Part shown: one piece after another, positions 62,327 to 64,000 of the stretch
How positions within the stretch are numbered: position 1 is the first letter of the stretch
Layout of the letters: each line of letters starts with the position of its first letter
Source: Cardiocondyla obscurior
Taxonomy: Eukaryota > Arthropoda > Insecta > Hymenoptera > Formicidae
Direction: 5' to 3'
NCBI RefSeq assembly: GCF_019399895.1
Contig: NC_091879.1
Coordinates: forward strand, 496,001 to 560,000
DNA: 64,000 nucleotides
The notes under the pieces: model-generated
Told to the model about the DNA's origin: nothing
The model's database searches: none
Seen by the model: only the letters and a program-made list of their open reading frames with translations
Translations under genes and position numbers: made by a program

Positions 62327-63930
62327 TTACTGCAAATAATGCATTTGATCAACCGGAACAGGTTTCGGGCACACGCAGCGACGAGCTCCGTCTTTTCTTT
62401 TCGGCCGCTCAACTTTAACGGCCGGCTCCTCAGTCTTTTTCTTATCCGGCGTTAACCCCATTTCTTTTTTAATTTCCTACAATCACAGGTGATTCTTTAA
62501 AACTGTCCGTGATTCTATTAATCTTAAACTTTGACACTTGTTTTAATGTACCTCTATAGCTTTAAGGATCGGATAAAGTGGCCTCACACTTCTCGACTCT
62601 TTCAGAACTTCGTCGCCGTAGAGTAAAATTCTTTGATTGGCTCTCTCGATTGCGGCTTTAGTCTCTTCGACTTCGAAAATTTCCTTTTCACGTTCCTTGT
62701 CGACTTGTTTCTCCTCCTGGTGATTAATATTAAAATTTACAAAGATAAATAATTTTATCAACATGGTTAGAATGTTTTTTTTTTCTTACAATATTTTTCC
62801 TCAGCTCATTTGCATATTCTAATTTTTGCTGCCATTGTCGTTTGCGCTCTTCCAAGTCGATCCGCTTGTTGTACTCGTCTCTCTTAAATCTCTGCATCAT
62901 CTCCCAAGCTCGCAGCTCCTTCTCTTCTTGTCTCTGCTTTGTCTTTACAGCCACGTCATGAAGTTTATATTCTTCCATGAGAGCGCGCATTTTCTTTTCT
63001 CGTTCCTTTTGTGCTCTTCTTTTTTCCACCTCAGCCGCCTCTTTTTCCTCGACAGCTTTTTTCCAGATTTCTTGCTCCTTAGCCTCGTGATCTTGCTGTA
63101 TAGATGAAACATATTGATCCGCTAAAACAAGAATCTGTAGTAATTAGGTCTGTTTTCTTTACTAATGTTTGCTGCATAAAATTTATGTTATTTGAAGCAT
63201 TATCAGACCTGTAATCTGCATTTGACGCACTCTCTCGTCTTTCCGTTTCAAAGCTAATGACTTGCGAACTTGTTGTATTCGGTCCTTAGCCTCTCGATAA
63301 ACTTCCAATGCTCGATCCTCTAATTCTTCATTGTGCTTCAATTCCAGCTCAAATCGCTTTTTCTCTTCTATCGCTTCCTTGAAAAATTTCTGCAGTCTCT
63401 CCTTTTTGTTCAATATCTGTAAACGGAATATGCAGTTAAAAAAAAAAAAAATTAATTAAAATCAACAAATCCTTTCGAGATTAATTTTGTTATACATCTT
63501 GCATCTCTTTCTTCTTCGTAAGTTCTATATCTCGGTTCGTGTTTTTTAGATCCTCTCTTTCTGCCTCCATTTCCTTTGCTGCTTTTAACTTATTGTCTCG
63601 CTCGTTCTCTTGAATTCTAATTTATAATAATATTAATTAATACACGTTACAGTAAGATATTAAGAATACAAATCTTTTTTTAAATAACAATTTTAGAATT
63701 TCACCCTTCACGTCTTAAAATTTATATTAAAATTAGAGCGTTTACTGTTTCGTCAGGGCACTCCTGTAATCTTGGATTTTTCTCCCTCGCTCTTCCGCTT
63801 CTTGTTTCTTCAGTTCTTCGAATTTTGCGGCGTCTGCTTTAATCGAGTTAGCATATTTCACATCCTGCTCCTTATCCGTCGTTTTAATGGTCTTTTGAAA
63901 CGCCACTTGAGCGTCCAGCTCCCTGAGACT
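62327..63930 (-). CDS. Coiled-coil axonemal protein, TPH/CFAP210 (CCDC173)-like, 3' part
   Basis: Six exons, 63930-63746, 63616-63496, 63416-63209, 63121-62790, 62716-62552 and 62476-62327, phase-continuous over 386 codons; earlier exons lie beyond the window. The protein is almost wholly charged coiled coil (NKKERLQKFFKEAIEEKKRF, EELRAWEMMQRFKRDEYNKR, EERKRQWQQKLEYANELRKN), as in trichohyalin-plectin-homology proteins that sit inside ciliary doublet microtubules. Towards the C-terminus are SRSVRPLYPILKAIEEIKKE and a lysine/proline-rich tail ending PKPVPVDQMHYLQ. In insects such genes would act in sensory cilia and sperm tails. The exact member (CFAP210, CFAP45, MNS1) is uncertain; CFAP210 is my best guess from layout, not from a search. 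Confidence 0.6.
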
Positions 63931-64000
63931 CTGAAAAAAATCGTGATAGACTATTTTGAGTTTAATTAACGGTAAAGCCTGGCGTAGGAATTACGTGAAC

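Noticed and set aside
1..64000. tRNA, rRNA, CRISPR or bacterial-type operons
   Set aside because: No T-loop/anticodon pattern, rRNA stretch or spaced direct-repeat array was found by eye; the spliced gene structure is eukaryotic.

Overview
This window is nuclear DNA from an animal. It carries multi-exon genes with short, AT-rich introns and canonical GT-AG sites, and no operons. The protein families and exon architecture point to an insect. The mix of CpG-rich intergenic DNA and AT-rich, CpG-poor housekeeping genes fits Hymenoptera, probably an ant; the species is an inference. All gene names below come from recognising protein sequence. Exon borders were set by hand from splice consensus and from phase continuity, and every multi-exon model below stays in one frame.

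Left third (1-18,838): five minus-strand exons of the 5' part of a Cad99C/protocadherin-15-like cadherin, including a signal-peptide exon 4 kb upstream of the next one. Then about 12.7 kb of CpG-rich DNA with no gene I can support.

Gene-dense block (18,839-26,566): dynactin subunit 2 (+), ribosomal protein L27 (-, tail-to-tail with DCTN2) and a PRELI-family mitochondrial lipid-transfer protein (+). A 545-bp fold-back inverted repeat lies before the next gene.

Central block (26,567-51,248): a KIF21-type kinesin (+) with two possible terminal exons and a small hAT-like element in its last intron; JMJD6 (-); WDR44 (-) head-to-head with a TMEM8/PGAP6-type membrane protein (+); and a mariner-like MITE between JMJD6 and WDR44.

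Right block (51,249-64,000): inositol-3-phosphate synthase (+); a repeat-rich stretch (diverged ~180-bp direct repeats, an 11 x 30-bp minisatellite and a triplicated exon-like module holding a tiny spliced ORF); two tail-to-tail paralogues of the mitochondrial oxoglutarate/malate carrier SLC25A11; and the 3' part of a coiled-coil axonemal protein (-).

The genes are mostly unrelated housekeeping loci. Functional links are local: the carrier pair comes from a duplication, and WDR44/PGAP6 probably share a promoter. The least explained region is 56.2-58.4 kb.
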